A stretch of DNA of 64,000 nt, from the NCBI RefSeq assembly GCF_004366795.1, contig NZ_SORF01000001.1, positions 124,001 to 188,000 on the forward strand. The letters run 5' to 3'. This DNA is from Alicyclobacillus sacchari (lineage in GTDB: Bacteria; Bacillota; Bacilli; Alicyclobacillales; Alicyclobacillaceae). The notes beneath the pieces are model-generated. The model was not told the DNA's origin and ran no database searches. It worked only from the letters and a program-made list of their open reading frames with translations. Shown one piece after another: positions 63,092 to 64,000 of the stretch. Numbering within the stretch: position 1 is the stretch's first letter; each line of letters opens with the position of its first letter. The position numbers and the translations under genes were made by a program.

Positions 63092-64000
63092 TTGTATACG
63101 CCACAAACCAAGTTCCGTGCCTACATCGCATTTCTTATCTCGACGCTATCGATTGCCGGGATGGCAACGGGGTGTGGAGCGCCTCAAGAAACCAAAGCTG
63201 CAGCAAGTACGACAATGAATGTAACGCACGGTGAAACACCGTTGTCGGTGCTGTATGCGGGCTCTATGACGCATGTGATGGAGAACGACATTCGCCCGGC
63301 GGTCAACACGACACTGCATATCAACTTACAAGGCGAAGGGGCAGGGTCTGCCGAATTAGCTCACATGATCACGGGCAAAGTGGCGGATCCCGACGTCTTC
63401 ATCAGCGCCTCGCCGAGCGTAGATACGAACGATTTGATGGGCAATGCAAACGGGAACGCGATCCGCTGGTACCTCACGTTGGCCTCCGACCAGTTGGTCA
63501 TCGCGTATTCTCCACATAGCCGATTCCGATCCAAATTCCAAGAAGCTGCACAAAACAAGCTCCCGTGGTACCAAGTCCTTGCAACCCCAGGCTTACGGCT
63601 TGGTCGCACAGACCCGAATCTCGATCCGAAGGGCGCCGACACGATTGTCATGATGAAACTGGCAGAGAAATTGTATCATCAGCCAAACCTGGAACAAACT
63701 TTACTTGGAAATGACGAGAATCCAAAGCAGGTCTACCCGGAGGAAGACTTGATTGCGCAACTGACAAGCGGACAAATGGACGCCGTGATCGCGTACAAAC
63801 ACGAAGCCATTGAATGGCACGTGCCATACATCTCGCTGCCAAGCGCCATCAACTTGGGCGATCCGGCGGATGCCCAAGCATATGCCAAGGTAGCGTGGCA
63901 GCCGAAACACGGGAAGCCAATCATCGGTGCGCCTATTCTGTTCACCATCACGATACCAAATCGAGCCCCGCATCCGGCGGCGGCAGCAACTTTTGTCCGC
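63092..64000 (+). CDS. Molybdate/tungstate-type binding lipoprotein, 3' end missing
   Basis: The first 303 codons of an extracellular binding protein; it has no stop codon before the window edge. A lipoprotein signal ends in MATGC (Cys at 28). The domain has LYAGSMTHVMENDIRPAV, GEGAGSAELAHMITGK, DVFISASPSVD, DPKGADTIVMMKLAE and MDAVIAYKHEA, the layout of ModA/WtpA proteins that bind molybdate or tungstate. Start TTG at 63092 with AAGGAAGTG upstream. The regulator before it and presumably a permease and ATPase after it form one uptake system. Confidence 0.87.
   Translation, partial: MYTPQTKFRAYIAFLISTLSIAGMATGCGAPQETKAAASTTMNVTHGETPLSVLYAGSMTHVMENDIRPAVNTTLHINLQGEGAGSAELAHMITGKVADPDVFISASPSVDTNDLMGNANGNAIRWYLTLASDQLVIAYSPHSRFRSKFQEAAQNKLPWYQVLATPGLRLGRTDPNLDPKGADTIVMMKLAEKLYHQPNLEQTLLGNDENPKQVYPEEDLIAQLTSGQMDAVIAYKHEAIEWHVPYISLPSAINLGDPADAQAYAKVAWQPKHGKPIIGAPILFTITIPNRAPHPAAAATFVR

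Overview
The window looks like a chromosomal segment of an acidophilic, endospore-forming member of the Firmicutes, most probably Alicyclobacillus or a close relative. The pointers are an alpha/beta-type small acid-soluble spore protein, a YtxC-type sporulation protein, a secreted glutamic (G1) peptidase of the kind known from Alicyclobacillus, a GH51-like secreted glycosidase resembling the acid-active Alicyclobacillus enzyme CelB, Firmicutes-style Shine-Dalgarno sequences with many TTG and GTG starts, and sigma-A promoters with near-consensus boxes. The genus is an inference; no rRNA gene is present. I see no prophage, IS element, CRISPR array or plasmid module.

Layout. 1-5.2 kb: xylose genes (xylB partial, xylA behind an operator-like inverted repeat), an MFS carrier, a metallophosphoesterase, ytxC and tRNA-Val. 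5.3-10 kb: thioesterase, holin-like protein, secreted transglutaminase-like protein, an SDR, a lipoprotein with ten perfect 15-bp repeats, and an NCS2 nucleobase permease. 10-12.4 kb: an Nramp-type transporter preceded by an M-box (ykoK) Mg2+ riboswitch. 12.4-19.7 kb: metallo-beta-lactamase-fold hydrolase, tRNA-Leu, a degenerate chemoreceptor-tip-like protein, DUF1003 and DUF421 proteins, a CE7 acetyl esterase, a CPBP-protease/GrpB fusion, and a cold-shock gene with a folded leader. 19.7-28.5 kb: G1 peptidase, aldo/keto reductase, ThuA-like protein, secreted GH51-like enzyme, Na+/solute symporter with a small partner, and a Fur-type regulator coupled to a NicO-like membrane protein. 28.6-33.4 kb: a cyclic-di-GMP-I riboswitch controlling a chemoreceptor, and a GGDEF diguanylate cyclase. 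33.6-34.1 kb: tRNA cluster Ala-Phe-Gly-Cys. 34.2-43.8 kb: PepSY-like protein, speH, rhomboid protease, glycosyltransferase, a MacAB-like exporter, CBS protein, SASP, citrate synthase, MntP-like protein. 43.8-56.3 kb: folC, a leuDCB-ilvCNBDE block read leftwards, and hom. 56.4-61.8 kb: a LacI-controlled sugar ABC operon with a fructokinase. 61.9-64 kb: an XRE/periplasmic-binding-fold regulator and the start of a molybdate/tungstate-type binding lipoprotein.

How it fits together. Several units serve plant polysaccharide use: acetyl esterase, arabinofuranosidase-like enzyme, xylA/xylB and a sugar ABC transporter with a fructokinase. Cre-like boxes lie before the glycosidase and the LacI operon. 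Metal handling recurs: the Mg2+-riboswitch Nramp, the Fur/NicO pair, MntP and the Mo/W unit. Second-messenger signalling appears as a c-di-GMP riboswitch, a chemoreceptor and a cyclase within 5 kb. The ilv-leu block is complete except that leuA is missing from its usual place between ilvC and leuB.

Many start codons were moved downstream of the longest reading frame because a strong Shine-Dalgarno sequence sits directly before an internal ATG, GTG or TTG; these choices are stated in each entry.
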